A DNA stretch of 64,000 nucleotides from assembly GCA_963805455.1 (NCBI GenBank), contig CAWDUJ010000001.1:62001-126000 (forward strand), read 5' to 3'. Shown here piece after piece: positions 22,470 to 31,183 of the stretch. The notes below the pieces were generated by a model. It searched no databases. It saw nothing but the letters and a program-made list of their open reading frames with translations, and was not told where the DNA came from. The translations under genes were made by a program, and so were the position numbers. Positions within the stretch are counted from its first letter, which is position 1. Every line of letters starts with the position of its first letter. The stretch is from VRUE01 sp963805455. Lineage in GTDB: Bacteria > Actinomycetota > Thermoleophilia > Solirubrobacterales > 70-9.

Positions 22470-23495
22470 ATGGCGGGCGACGGATACAGAGTCGGAGTTC
22501 TGGGCGCGACCGGGCTGGTCGGGACGACGATCCTCGAGCTGCTCGCCGATCGGAGGTTCCCGGCGGCGGAGGTCGTCCCCTTCGCCTCCGAGCGCTCCGC
22601 CGGCCGCGAGATCGAGTGGAACGGCACGCAACTGATCTGCCGCGGGCTGAGCGAGGACTCGATCCAGGGCCTCGACCTGGTCCTCTCCTCGGCTGGCGGG
22701 ACGGTCAGCGCCGAGTGGGCGCCGCGCTTCGTCGAGGCGGGAGCCGTGGTCGTCGACAACACCAGCCATTTCCGGATGGACGAGGAGGTGCCTCTGGTCG
22801 TCGCCGAGGTGAATCCCGACGCTGCCCAGGGCCACAGTGGGATCATCGCCAACCCGAACTGCTCGACGATGCAGATGGTCGTCGCGCTCAAGCCTCTCCA
22901 GGACGAGGCCGGCATCGAGCGGCTGGTGATCTCGACCTACCAGGCCGTCTCCGGGACCGGGAAGGCGGCGGTCGACGAGCTGCTGGAGCAGTCGCGGGCC
23001 GCGCTCGACGGGCGCGACCCCGTCAGCGACATCTATCCGCACCGGATCGCCTTCAACGTCCTGCCGCAGGCGGGCGGCTTCCCCGACGGCGACGATCACA
23101 CCGACGAGGAGCGCAAGCTGATCAACGAGACCCGCAAGATCCTCGGTGACGCCTCGATCCGGGTCAGCGCGACCTGCGTCCGGGTGCCGGTCGTCACCGG
23201 CCACTCCGAGGCCGTCAATATCGAGACCCGCGACGAGCTCTCCCCGGAGCGCGCGCGGGAGCTGCTCGCCGCGGCGCCCGGCGTCACGGTCGTCGACGAC
23301 CCCGGGGCGGCCGCCTATCCGATGGCGATCGATGCCGTCGGCCGCGACGACGTCTTCGTCGGCCGGATCCGCCGCGACCCCGGCAACGAGCGGGCGATTG
23401 ACATCTGGATCGTCTCCGACAACCTCCGCAAGGGCGCCGCGACCAACGCCGTTCAGGTCGCGGAGTTGCTCGTCGAGCGGAAACTGCTCGGGTAG
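22470..23495 (+). CDS. asd: Aspartate-semialdehyde dehydrogenase
   Basis: A 341-aa enzyme that reduces aspartyl phosphate to aspartate semialdehyde with NADPH, the step after LysC. The Rossmann GATGLVG is at residues 12-18. The catalytic Cys131 is in NPNCST and the acid/base His245 in VTGHSE. The substrate-binding Tyr-Pro-His-Arg-Ile-Ala-Phe-Asn is near 189-196. It lies 20 bp after lysC, so the pair forms an operon. A CATACT hexamer 6-7 nt before the ATG could also give a separate leaderless transcript. Confidence 0.96.
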   Translation: MAGDGYRVGVLGATGLVGTTILELLADRRFPAAEVVPFASERSAGREIEWNGTQLICRGLSEDSIQGLDLVLSSAGGTVSAEWAPRFVEAGAVVVDNTSHFRMDEEVPLVVAEVNPDAAQGHSGIIANPNCSTMQMVVALKPLQDEAGIERLVISTYQAVSGTGKAAVDELLEQSRAALDGRDPVSDIYPHRIAFNVLPQAGGFPDGDDHTDEERKLINETRKILGDASIRVSATCVRVPVVTGHSEAVNIETRDELSPERARELLAAAPGVTVVDDPGAAAYPMAIDAVGRDDVFVGRIRRDPGNERAIDIWIVSDNLRKGAATNAVQVAELLVERKLLG

Positions 23496-23506
23496 GCGAG
23501 CCGGCG

Positions 23507-24703
23507 ATGGAAATCGGGTTCGGCGACGCGGTCCTGCTCTTCGGTGGACTGCTGACCATCGTCGCGGCGCTCTCCGGACTGATCCGAGGCACCGTTCTCT
23601 CGGCCGCCGTCCTCTCTGTCGCGCTCGGCATCGCGCTCGCCGCGACCGACGTGGTCAGCGTGGATGCCACCGACCAGTCGATCGTCGAGCTGATCGAGCT
23701 GGCGCTGATCCTCACCCTCTTCTCCGACGGAATGTTCGTCGAGCGCGAGCTGCTGCGGCGCCACTGGAGCCCGGTGGCGAGGGCGCTGGTGATCGCCATG
23801 CCGATCACGATGGTCCTCCTCGCGCTCGCCGGCAAGGCGCTGTTCCCCTCCCTGTCGTGGTCCGAGGCCTTCCTCCTCGCCGCCGTGCTCTCGCCCACCG
23901 ACCCGGTCGTAACCTCGGCCGTGGTCACCTCCCGACTGGTCCCGAGTGCCGTCCGCCACACCCTCAATCTCGAGTCCGGTCTCAACGACGGGCTCGCCCT
24001 CCCCTTTGTCCTCTTCTTCCTGGTTCTCGCCGCGCCGGGCGGGGATCCCGGGACCGAAGCCGCGAAGCTCGTCGGCGAGGCCGTCGTCGGCGGCATCATC
24101 GGCGTCGCCCTCGGGGCCTTCGGCGGCCGCATCCACAACCGGCTTCCGGGCGGCGGGATCACGGCCCGCTACGAGGGCATCTACGCGATCGGGTTCGCAC
24201 TCGTAGCCTTCGGCCTCGCCGAAGTCACCTTCGGCAACGGCCTGATCGCGGCCTTCGTCTGCGGGATCGCGATGGGCGCCGCCGAGCGCGACGTGCCCGA
24301 GGGTTTCGTCGAGTTCGCCGAGAACACCAGCGCGATCCTGCAGGTTCTGACGTTCTTCGTCTTCGGGGCGTTGATCGTCGCCACCGGCTTCGACCACAGC
24401 ATCCCGCCGCTGGTCCTGTTCGTGGCCTTTGCACTCCTGATCGCGCGGCCTCTGGCCGTCCAGCTCTCCTTCGTCCGGACCGGGATCCCCCGGCCGCAGA
24501 AGGCCTTCATGGCCTGGTTCGGGCCGAAGGGAGTGGCTTCGATGCTGTTCGCGCTGTTCGTCCTGAAGTCACAGGTCGACAGCAGCGAGCTGATCTTCGA
24601 CATCGCGGCGATCACGATCATCGCCTCGATCGTCGCCCACGGCCTCACCGACACGGTCGGGGCGAAATGGATGGCGCGGCGGGTGGGGTTCGAGGAGCGC
24701 TAG
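23507..24703 (+). CDS. CPA1-family (NhaP-like) cation:proton antiporter
   Basis: A 398-aa protein with about 12 membrane helices. The CPA1 core motifs are present: Ser-Pro-Thr-Asp-Pro-Val-Val-Thr-Ser (about residues 128-136) and Glu-Ser-Gly-Leu-Asn-Asp-Gly-Leu-Ala (about 156-164), whose Asp residues carry Na+/H+ exchange. There is no long C-terminal regulatory tail. It is 11 bp after asd and may be part of that operon, although a functional link is not obvious. Its end overlaps the convergent CCG-subunit gene by 4 bp. Confidence 0.92.
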   Translation: MEIGFGDAVLLFGGLLTIVAALSGLIRGTVLSAAVLSVALGIALAATDVVSVDATDQSIVELIELALILTLFSDGMFVERELLRRHWSPVARALVIAMPITMVLLALAGKALFPSLSWSEAFLLAAVLSPTDPVVTSAVVTSRLVPSAVRHTLNLESGLNDGLALPFVLFFLVLAAPGGDPGTEAAKLVGEAVVGGIIGVALGAFGGRIHNRLPGGGITARYEGIYAIGFALVAFGLAEVTFGNGLIAAFVCGIAMGAAERDVPEGFVEFAENTSAILQVLTFFVFGALIVATGFDHSIPPLVLFVAFALLIARPLAVQLSFVRTGIPRPQKAFMAWFGPKGVASMLFALFVLKSQVDSSELIFDIAAITIIASIVAHGLTDTVGAKWMARRVGFEER

Positions 24704-25596
24704 GCGGGAACCGCCGCGAGCCGCTCCTCGACCCACTTGGTCGAGGCGATGTGGCGGCTCATGCCAAGCTCCTTCGGCTCGGCGCCGAGCGCCAGGCCGA
24801 CCAGCTGCGGCAGGTGGAGGACGGCGAGGCCGAGGTCGCGGTTGACGATCTTGGCCGCGTCGGGCTGCTGCATGTCGAGGTTGAGGTGGCAGAGCGGGCA
24901 GGGGGTGACGAGGCAGTCGGCGCCGGCGTCGAGCGCGTCGCCGACATGGGTGCCTGACTGCCGCAGTGAGGTCTCGCGGTTCATGGTGATCACCGGGAAG
25001 CCGCAGCACTTGCGGGCGCCGTCGTACTCGACGACCTCGCCGCCGAGAACCTCGATCACCCGCTCGAGGTAGATGTCGCGGTCGGGGAACTCGTCATAGC
25101 CGAGCCGGTCCTTGGGGCGGACGATGTAGCAGCCGTAGAAGGGCCCGACCCGCAGGCCCGACAGCGGCCGCTTCACCTGCTCGGCGAGCTTGTCGAGACC
25201 GTAGTCCTCGACCAGCAGCCAGAGGAAGTTTTTGTTGGTGAAGCCGTCCTTGCCCTTCTCGTAGGCGAGGCCCTGTCCGCTCAGCACCTCGTTGATGTGG
25301 GCGCGGTAGGAGGAGTCGGCGTCGAGGCGCTGCTGGCACTCGGACTGGGCGCCCTGGCAGGTCGAGCAGATGTTCATCATCGCCAGCCCGGTCTGCTGGG
25401 CGAGGGCGAAGGTGCGGGCGTTGAGGGTGTCGGCGAGCTCCTGGTTGTGCTCGGCGATGATCCCGGCGCCGCAGCAGTTCGCGCGGTCGAGCTCGACCAG
25501 CTCGATCCCGAGTCGCTCGGCGACGATCGCCATCGATCCGTGCAGCTCGGTCGTGAAGCCGCGCGAGACGCAGCCTGGCCAGTACGCGAGCTTCAT
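24700..25596 (-). CDS. CCG-domain (HdrB/SdhE-type) third subunit of succinate dehydrogenase/fumarate reductase
   Basis: A 298-aa protein made of two CCG domains. The first has Cys9, Cys41-Cys42, Cys77 and Cys80; the second has Cys156, Cys197-Cys198, Cys233 and Cys236, both matching the Cx31-39CCx35-36CxxC pattern of heterodisulfide reductase HdrB. Such subunits replace the usual membrane-anchor subunits SdhC/SdhD in SdhABE(F) or MfrABE-type complexes and attach the enzyme to the membrane and quinone. It is the last gene of the sdhA-sdhB operon, with a 4-nt overlap to sdhB. No SdhC/SdhD gene is found nearby. Confidence 0.88.
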   Translation of the reverse strand: MKLAYWPGCVSRGFTTELHGSMAIVAERLGIELVELDRANCCGAGIIAEHNQELADTLNARTFALAQQTGLAMMNICSTCQGAQSECQQRLDADSSYRAHINEVLSGQGLAYEKGKDGFTNKNFLWLLVEDYGLDKLAEQVKRPLSGLRVGPFYGCYIVRPKDRLGYDEFPDRDIYLERVIEVLGGEVVEYDGARKCCGFPVITMNRETSLRQSGTHVGDALDAGADCLVTPCPLCHLNLDMQQPDAAKIVNRDLGLAVLHLPQLVGLALGAEPKELGMSRHIASTKWVEERLAAVPA

Positions 25597-26708
25597 ACCC
25601 TCTCCTCCGCTTCGGTCTCGTCGGGCTCCGGGACGACGTCCTCCTCGCCCGTGATGTAGATGTTGAATTCCTCGCGGTGGCCCTCGGCGTGCGCGTAGAT
25701 CGCCTTGACCTCGTCCTGGGCGCCGTCGGGGAGCTTCGGGTGGATCCCCGGAATCAGCTTCGGCAGCGAGCGCGCCTTGCCCGACTTGATCGCCCGCAGG
25801 ACGGTGGGCAGCGAGTTGAGCAGGCCTTTGATCGCCGCTTTCGACGGTTTCAGCTTGCCCTTGATCCCGGGCGCGTAGGACTCCTGGATCAGCAGCGCCT
25901 CGTCGTTGGTCCCCTTCTTCTCGATCATCTTGACGAAGGCGTGGACGTGGTTGGCGCCGTTGTTGGGGTCCTCGACCTCCTCCTCGTCGGCTTTGCGGCG
26001 CAGGCGCATGATCTGGTCCATCGGTGCCACGCCCTTGGGGCAGGCGTCTATGCAGCTGAAGCAGTGGGTGCAGTCGTAGATCCCGTGCGGGTCATCGGCG
26101 AGGTCGTGGAGCCGCTCCTTGGTCTCGGCGTCGCGCGGGTCGCCGACGAAGCGGTAGGCCTTCGCCAGCGCGGCGGGCCCGATGAAGTCGGGATCGGCTT
26201 CCATCGAGAGGCAGGAGGAGACGCAGGCGCCGCACTGGATGCAGGCCATCGACTGGGTGATGTCGATCATCGACTCGGGCTCGACGATGTACTCGCGCTC
26301 GGGAGGGGCGCCGTGGGGGAGAAGCCAGGGCGTGACCCGGCGGATCTTCGTCCAGTGGGTCGACTCCATGTCGGTGATCAGGTCCTTGATCACGGGCATG
26401 TTCCCCATCGGCTCGACGACGATCGGCGCGTCGCCGCCCTTGAACTTGTCGGCCATCTCCTTCGCCTCGCCGAGCTGGGTCTTGCAGCCGAGCCCGGACT
26501 GGCCGTTGATCTTCATCCCGCAGGAGCCGCAGATCGCTGCGCGGCAGGAGCAGCGGACCGAGAGCGAGCCGTCGTCGCGGTCCTTGGCCTGCAGCAGCCC
26601 GTCGAGGACCGAGAGCGAGGGATCGAGGTCGACGTCGAACTCCTCCCAGTAGGGCCCCTCGCCACTCTCGGGCTGGAATCGCCGGACTTTGAGCGTGTAG
26701 TCGGCCAT
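25593..26708 (-). CDS. sdhB: Succinate dehydrogenase/fumarate reductase iron-sulfur subunit
   Basis: A 371-aa electron-transfer subunit, about 120 aa longer than the usual ~240. The [2Fe-2S] ligands are Cys55, Cys60, Cys63 and Cys75. The first ferredoxin motif is Cys156/159/162/166. The second is Cys213-x2-Cys216-x2-Cys219-x3-Cys223-Pro. Ordinary SdhB has a non-cysteine where Cys216 lies and so binds [3Fe-4S]; the extra Cys should allow a second [4Fe-4S], as described for archaeal SdhABEF enzymes. The C-terminal extension (about 245-371) is charged. It lies 4 bp after sdhA and overlaps the CCG subunit gene by 4 nt. Confidence 0.93.
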   Translation of the reverse strand: MADYTLKVRRFQPESGEGPYWEEFDVDLDPSLSVLDGLLQAKDRDDGSLSVRCSCRAAICGSCGMKINGQSGLGCKTQLGEAKEMADKFKGGDAPIVVEPMGNMPVIKDLITDMESTHWTKIRRVTPWLLPHGAPPEREYIVEPESMIDITQSMACIQCGACVSSCLSMEADPDFIGPAALAKAYRFVGDPRDAETKERLHDLADDPHGIYDCTHCFSCIDACPKGVAPMDQIMRLRRKADEEEVEDPNNGANHVHAFVKMIEKKGTNDEALLIQESYAPGIKGKLKPSKAAIKGLLNSLPTVLRAIKSGKARSLPKLIPGIHPKLPDGAQDEVKAIYAHAEGHREEFNIYITGEEDVVPEPDETEAEERV

Positions 26709-26712
26709 GTTC

Positions 26713-28401
26713 CTAGTACGTCCTCTCTTCAGGTTCCCACTGGGTGATCGTCACCTCTGAGTATGAGAGCTCGGGGCCGTCCTCCCCCAGCTGCAGGTCG
26801 ATGTGCTTGAGCCACTCGTCGTCGTTTCGCTCCGGGAAGTCGGTTCGGTACTGGGCGCCGCGGCTCTCCTTGCGCTCGAGCGCCCCGATGCAGGTGCACT
26901 CGGCGTTGTCGAGCATGTAGCCGAGCTCGATCGCCCCCAGAAGGTCCTGGTTGAAGACGCTGCCCTTGTCGTCGATGTAGGCGGTCTCGGCCTCCTCCTT
27001 GAGGCGGCGGACCGTCTCCAGCGCCTCCTGGATGCCGGCCTCGTCGCGGAAGACCGCGACCTTGGCGTCCATCACCGTGCCGAGGTCGAACTTGATCTCG
27101 GAGACGCGGCGGCCGGAGCCCTTCTCGCGGCCGGAGATCGCGGCGATCATCTCCTCCTCGGCCTCGAGCGCTCCGCGCGAGGGCCGCGAGGCCTCCATCC
27201 GCTTCGCGCGGGAGGCGGCGTCGGCACCCGAGCGGCGGCCGAAGATCAGGGTGTCGAGCAGCGAGTTGGCGCCGAGGCGGTTGCCGCCGTGGACCGAGAC
27301 GCAGGCCGCCTCGCCGGCCGCGTAGAGACCGGGGATGTCGGTGCGCCCGTCGATGTCGGTCTTGACGCCGCCCATCGTGTAGTGGTTGCCGGGCTTGATC
27401 CGGATCGGTTCGCGGGTGATGTCGACGCCGGCGAAGTCGCGGCCGACGAGGACGATCTCGCGCAGCGCCTCGTGGATCCGCTTTTTCGGGACCACGGTGA
27501 TGTCGAGGGCGACCGTCCCGTCGGGGAAGCCGCGGCCCTCGTTGATCTCGGTCTGCTCGGCGCGGGAGACGACGTCGCGGGACGCGAGCTCCATCTTGTT
27601 GGGCGCGTAGCGCTCCATGAACCGTTCGCCGTCGGCGTTCAGCAGGTGTGCACCCTCGCCGCGGGCGCCCTCGGTGATCAGGAAGCCCTTGCCCGCCAGC
27701 GTCGTCGGGTGGTACTGGATCATCTCCATGTCCATCAGCTTCGCTCCGACCCGGTAGGCCATCGCGATCCCGTCGCCGGTGCAGATCAGCGCGTTGGTGG
27801 TCGGCTTCCAGACCTGGCCGTTTCCGCCGCAGGCGAGGATCACCGACTTCGCTTTGAACAGTTCCATCGAGCCGTCGGCGACGTTGCGGGTGATCGCCCC
27901 GCAGCACTCGCCCTCCTCGTCGATCGCCAGTGCCGTCGAGAACCACTCCTCGTAGCGGGCGACCGAGTCGGAGTGCTTCATCAGCTGCTCGTAGAGGACG
28001 TGCATGATCGCCTGCCCGGTGATGTCGGCGACGTAGTAGGTGCGGGCGGCCGAGGCGCCGCCGAAGGCGCGGGTACCGAGCTTGCCCTCCTCGTTGCGGT
28101 GAAAGGTGACGCCGAGATGCTCGAGGTGGAGGATCTCCTCCGGCGCCTCGCGGCACATCACTTCGATCGCGTCCTGGTCGCCGAGGTAGTCGGAGCCCTT
28201 GACCGTGTCGTAGGCGTGAGACTCCCAGGAGTCACCCGGGTTGAGCGCGGCATTGATGCCGCCCTGGGCAGCGTTGGAATGCGAACGGACCGGGTGGACC
28301 TTGCTGATGATGCCGACCGATACGCCCTGCTCGGCCGCGGCGAGGGCCGCGCGCTGGCCGGCGAGGCCGGCACCGATTACCAGGACGTCGTGGGTGGGCA
28401 C
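26713..28401 (-). CDS. sdhA: Succinate dehydrogenase/fumarate reductase flavoprotein subunit
   Basis: A 562-aa FAD-binding subunit interconverting succinate and fumarate. The dinucleotide motif GAGLAG is at residues 10-15. The covalent-FAD histidine segment is SHSNAAQGG (His41 is the expected attachment site). His-Tyr-Thr-Met-Gly-Gly and Gly-Glu-Ala-Ala-Cys-Val-Ser-Val-His-Gly-Gly-Asn-Arg-Leu-Gly-Ala-Asn are also present. GTG 28401 is chosen: GGAG lies 8 nt upstream and the family homology starts at residue 4. A longer frame to 28554 reads through low-quality, Arg-rich sequence. First gene of sdhA-sdhB-CCG. Confidence 0.95.
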   Translation of the reverse strand: MPTHDVLVIGAGLAGQRAALAAAEQGVSVGIISKVHPVRSHSNAAQGGINAALNPGDSWESHAYDTVKGSDYLGDQDAIEVMCREAPEEILHLEHLGVTFHRNEEGKLGTRAFGGASAARTYYVADITGQAIMHVLYEQLMKHSDSVARYEEWFSTALAIDEEGECCGAITRNVADGSMELFKAKSVILACGGNGQVWKPTTNALICTGDGIAMAYRVGAKLMDMEMIQYHPTTLAGKGFLITEGARGEGAHLLNADGERFMERYAPNKMELASRDVVSRAEQTEINEGRGFPDGTVALDITVVPKKRIHEALREIVLVGRDFAGVDITREPIRIKPGNHYTMGGVKTDIDGRTDIPGLYAAGEAACVSVHGGNRLGANSLLDTLIFGRRSGADAASRAKRMEASRPSRGALEAEEEMIAAISGREKGSGRRVSEIKFDLGTVMDAKVAVFRDEAGIQEALETVRRLKEEAETAYIDDKGSVFNQDLLGAIELGYMLDNAECTCIGALERKESRGAQYRTDFPERNDDEWLKHIDLQLGEDGPELSYSEVTITQWEPEERTY

Positions 28402-28463
28402 GCTACTTACTCCGTGCGTGCTCGGGCGAGCGAAAACCGAGCGCGGCAAGGACGCAGGGCGCA

Positions 28464-28607
28464 GCCTTTGGTGGCGCCAAAGGCAAGCCCGAGGACGCCG
28501 CCGGATGAAGGTTTGCAGCCGCAAGCGCGCGGGCGGAGTGGGTGGGGTGTCCACAGGGCACGAAAGCGGACTCTATAGAGCGCAAATCCGAGGGCGCGGT
28601 CGGATTT
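28464..28607. promoter_or_regulatory. Two hairpins in the sdhA upstream region
   Basis: In the 268 bp between the peptidase pseudogene and sdhA there are perfect inverted repeats GCCTTTGG-N5-CCAAAGGC (28464-28484) and AAATCCGA-N8-TCGGATTT (28584-28607), with a CTCTATAGAG palindrome between them (28571-28580). They would lie in the promoter or 5' leader of the sdh operon. No known riboswitch fold is recognised. Confidence 0.4.
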
Positions 28608-28618
28608 CAGCTCGCGAC

Positions 28619-28656
28619 TGGTGAATTATGCGCGCCATGGTGTGCTCAATTCACCA
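28619..28656 (-). terminator. Hairpin after the M28 peptidase gene
   Basis: TGGTGAATT (28619-28627) pairs perfectly with AATTCACCA (28648-28656) around a 20-nt loop, starting 13 nt downstream of the peptidase stop on the minus strand. No clear T-run follows, so termination is probable but not certain. Confidence 0.4.
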
Positions 28657-28669
28657 ATCGTCGATCTGC

Positions 28670-29855
28670 CTAGAGCCAATGGCCGTCCAGGCGCCGCACC
28701 GCGGCCTCGGTCAGGCGGACCGCGTCGGCCATCGAGCCGAACTCGACGTGCTCGGAGGTGTCGTTGGGCCAGTGGTAGTTCCCCGGCTGCTTGAGGTCGT
28801 TGCAGCCGCAGAGCGAGGCGGTCTCGTAGCCGGCCGCCAGCGGCTCGAGGCCGTCGGTCCCGTTGTGGGTGCGGAGGTTGGGGTAGAGCCGGATGCCGAG
28901 CTCCTCGGCGACGCCGTCCATCAGCGCCAGCGCCCGCGGCGGGTACTCGTGGATCTTCAGGAAGCCCTCGCCGCGAAGGACGAGCAGGTGCGGCCCGGAC
29001 CCGACCTGGTCGACCGAGAGGAAGAAGGTGCTCTCGCGCGGGAGCTCGTCGAAATGACGCTCGCCGAACGCCTTGATCCCCTCGCTGAAGGACTCCTCGG
29101 CGCCGACCGAGAGGATGATCACCCTCACGGCCCTCGGCGGCTCTTCGATCAGCCGTTTCGCGACGGCCACCAGGGTGACGACGCCGCTGCCGTTGTCGTT
29201 GGCGCCCGGGACAGCGCCGCGCACCCCGATGTCGGTCATCGCCGCGGCCGTGCCGAGCCCGAACAGGACCGCGAGCCGGGAGAGCAGCCGACTCCCGAGG
29301 AGCGCACCGAGCGCCGCCATTACCGGCCCGGCGAGGACCGGCGCCATCAGCGGCGGGCTGGTGTCCATCGACTCGATCAGACCGAGCCGGTCGGCGAGGC
29401 GGGGGAGGGCGGGGTGGAAGACGATGCCCGGGTGGGCGGCGTCGTGGTGGGCCGCGATCACCACCGTCCGCTCGGCGTCGGCCGGGCCGATTTCGCAGAG
29501 GACGTTGTGGGCGGTGCGCCGTGGCAGCAAGCCGCCTCAGCGGGCGCTTGCCGGGCGGGAAGTCGGCCGCGATCCCGCCGGCGCCGAGCGCTCCGAGCAG
29601 GGCCCCGAGCAGGCGCCGGCCGCGAAGGGCGGCGATGCCGCCGAGGGCGCCGAGCACGGCGCCGATCCCGAGCGGCCACCAGTAGGTGCCATGCGCGGGC
29701 TCGGCCTCGATCCGCGGCTCGCCGCCGAGACCGCGGATCTTGCCGACCACCCACTCGGCGGCTCGCCGTTCGCCGTCGGAGGCCGAGGGACGCTCAATCT
29801 GCTCCAGCTCCTCGAGAAGGCCACGCAGCCAGTCCTGGTCCGGTGGGTGCGACAT
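28670..29855 (-). pseudogene. M28-family zinc aminopeptidase, frameshifted
   Basis: The first ~106 codons from ATG 29855 encode an N-terminal helix region (DWLRGLLEELEQ) and two hydrophobic segments. The continuation of the protein is in another frame from about 29535 to the stop at 28670. That second part holds the M28 zinc ligands: the His in AAHHDAAH, Asp in GANDNGSG, Glu in GAEES, Asp in SVDQVG and His in THNGTDG. Removing one base near 29530-29535 (in CGGCTTGCTGCC) fuses the halves without loss. The joint may be a true mutation, an assembly indel or, less likely, programmed frameshifting. The active-site residues are intact, which suggests a recent event or an error. Confidence 0.75.
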
Positions 29856-29892
29856 TGGGCGGCGACCCTACCTGGCACCTACCATGGGTCCA

Positions 29893-29954
29893 TGAGTGCG
29901 GAGATAGCAAGCGTGCATATCTGGATCTTCGCGCCGCGAGCGAAGCGCGAGAAG
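29893..29954 (+). repeat. Dispersed ~58-bp intergenic repeat, copy B
   Basis: TGAGTGCGGAG...AGCGTGCATATCTGG...CTTCGCGCCGCGAGCGAAGCGCGAG, ending 6 bp before the ATG of the M50 protease. It matches copies at 10684 and 62570. The 3' half forms a CTTCGC/GCGAAG hairpin (29927-29945). Here the repeat precedes a gene rather than following a stop codon. Confidence 0.6.
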
Positions 29955-29960
29955 TCGTAG

Positions 29961-31121
29961 ATGCTCGGCGGTAAACCGATAACCCTGTTCCGGGTCCGCG
30001 GAATCCCGATCTCGGTCGATTGGTCGTGGTTCCTCGTCCTTTTCCTCGTCATCTTCTGGCTCTCGAGGCTGTTCGGGAACGTCCTCGACGAGAACAGCTC
30101 AGCCACCGCCCCGTTCCTGTTGGCGCTTGTCAGCGCCTTCGGCTTCTTCGCCTCGATCGTCCTCCACGAGCTCGGCCACGCCTTCGTCGCGATGCGCAAC
30201 GGGATCGGCATCACCAAAATCCAGCTCTGGATCTTCGGCGGGGTGGCCCAGATGGACCGCGAGTCCGACAGCCCCTCGACCGAGTTCAAGGTCGCGATCG
30301 GCGGCCCGGTCGTGACGCTGGCGATCGTCGCCGTCCTCGGCCTGGTCGGCCTCGCGATCGGCGGCTCCGGTGAGTTCCGTAAGGCGATCGTGCTCGAACG
30401 TGACGCCGGCACCTCCGGCGCCCTTGCCGCGATTGCCTGGCTGGCCTCGATCAACGCCCTGGTGCTCGTCTTCAACCTGCTGCCGGCGTTCCCGATGGAC
30501 GGCGGCAGGATCGTCCGCTCGATCGCCTGGTGGCGGACCGGCGATCGCACCTCCGCCACCCGCTTCGCGGCCAACCTCGGGCGGGTCTTTGCCTACATCT
30601 TCATCGCCGGTGGCCTCGCGCTCGCGGTCTCGGGCCGCGTCTTCACCGGCGTCTGGCTGGTGCTGATCGGCTTCGTCATCAACGGCTCCGCCCGCGGTGC
30701 CGCGATGCAGACCCGGGTCTCAGGGCGGATCGAGGGCGTCAGCGTCGCCGACGTCATGGACCGCGAACCGGTCGCGATCCCGAGCGAGATCAGCGTCGAG
30801 CGGGCCCTCGACGAGTACTTCCTCCGCTACCGCTGGGGCTGGTTCCCGGTGGTCGACGCGGCACATCGCTTCCTCGGCCTCGTCGTCCGCGACCGCGCCG
30901 ACGAGGTCCCCGAGACCTCGCGCGCAACCTCGCTGGTCTCCGAACTGCTCGAGAGCAACGACGGCACCTTCCAGGTCCGCGACGACGCCCCGCTCGACTC
31001 CCTGCTCGCAAACAGCGCCCTGCGGCGTTTCGGCGCCCTGATGGCGGTCGACGCCGACGGGCGGCTCTCGGGGGTTGTGACGATCGAGCAGGTCGGGCGA
31101 GCGCTCCGGGACAGTCCTTAA
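29961..31121 (+). CDS. Site-2-protease-like M50 metallopeptidase with CBS pair
   Basis: A 386-aa membrane protease. The zinc site is His69-Glu70-x-x-His73 (HELGH) inside the second helix, and the third ligand Asp180 is in NLLPAFPMDGG. About six membrane helices are visible up to residue 240. Two CBS domains (about 250-310 and 320-386) follow, which usually bind adenosine nucleotides and control activity. The family cleaves membrane-bound substrates such as anti-sigma factors. It corresponds to the Rip3/MJ0392-type group by architecture. The natural substrate is unknown. Confidence 0.93.
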   Translation: MLGGKPITLFRVRGIPISVDWSWFLVLFLVIFWLSRLFGNVLDENSSATAPFLLALVSAFGFFASIVLHELGHAFVAMRNGIGITKIQLWIFGGVAQMDRESDSPSTEFKVAIGGPVVTLAIVAVLGLVGLAIGGSGEFRKAIVLERDAGTSGALAAIAWLASINALVLVFNLLPAFPMDGGRIVRSIAWWRTGDRTSATRFAANLGRVFAYIFIAGGLALAVSGRVFTGVWLVLIGFVINGSARGAAMQTRVSGRIEGVSVADVMDREPVAIPSEISVERALDEYFLRYRWGWFPVVDAAHRFLGLVVRDRADEVPETSRATSLVSELLESNDGTFQVRDDAPLDSLLANSALRRFGALMAVDADGRLSGVVTIEQVGRALRDSP

Positions 31122-31183
31122 GCCGTCGGTGACCCCTCTTCAGGCCGCTTCGCGGGAGTTCCTGAAGAGGGGTCACCGACGGC
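31122..31183. terminator. Perfect 23-bp inverted repeat between convergent genes
   Basis: GCCGTCGGTGACCCCTCTTC plus AGG (31122-31144) is exactly complementary to 31161-31183. The 16-nt loop itself contains a small CCGC-TTC-GCGG hairpin. It starts at the stop of the M50 protease gene and lies 96 bp before the end of the convergent acyl-CoA dehydrogenase gene. It can serve as a bidirectional transcription terminator, but it is longer and more perfect than needed, so a mobile-element end or folded RNA is an alternative. Confidence 0.6.

Noticed and set aside
28402..28554. 51-residue N-terminal extension of SdhA (possible Tat signal)
   Set aside because: Although it contains arginines, it has no proper RR-x-F-x-K motif or hydrophobic core; the GTG at 28401 with GGAG fits better.
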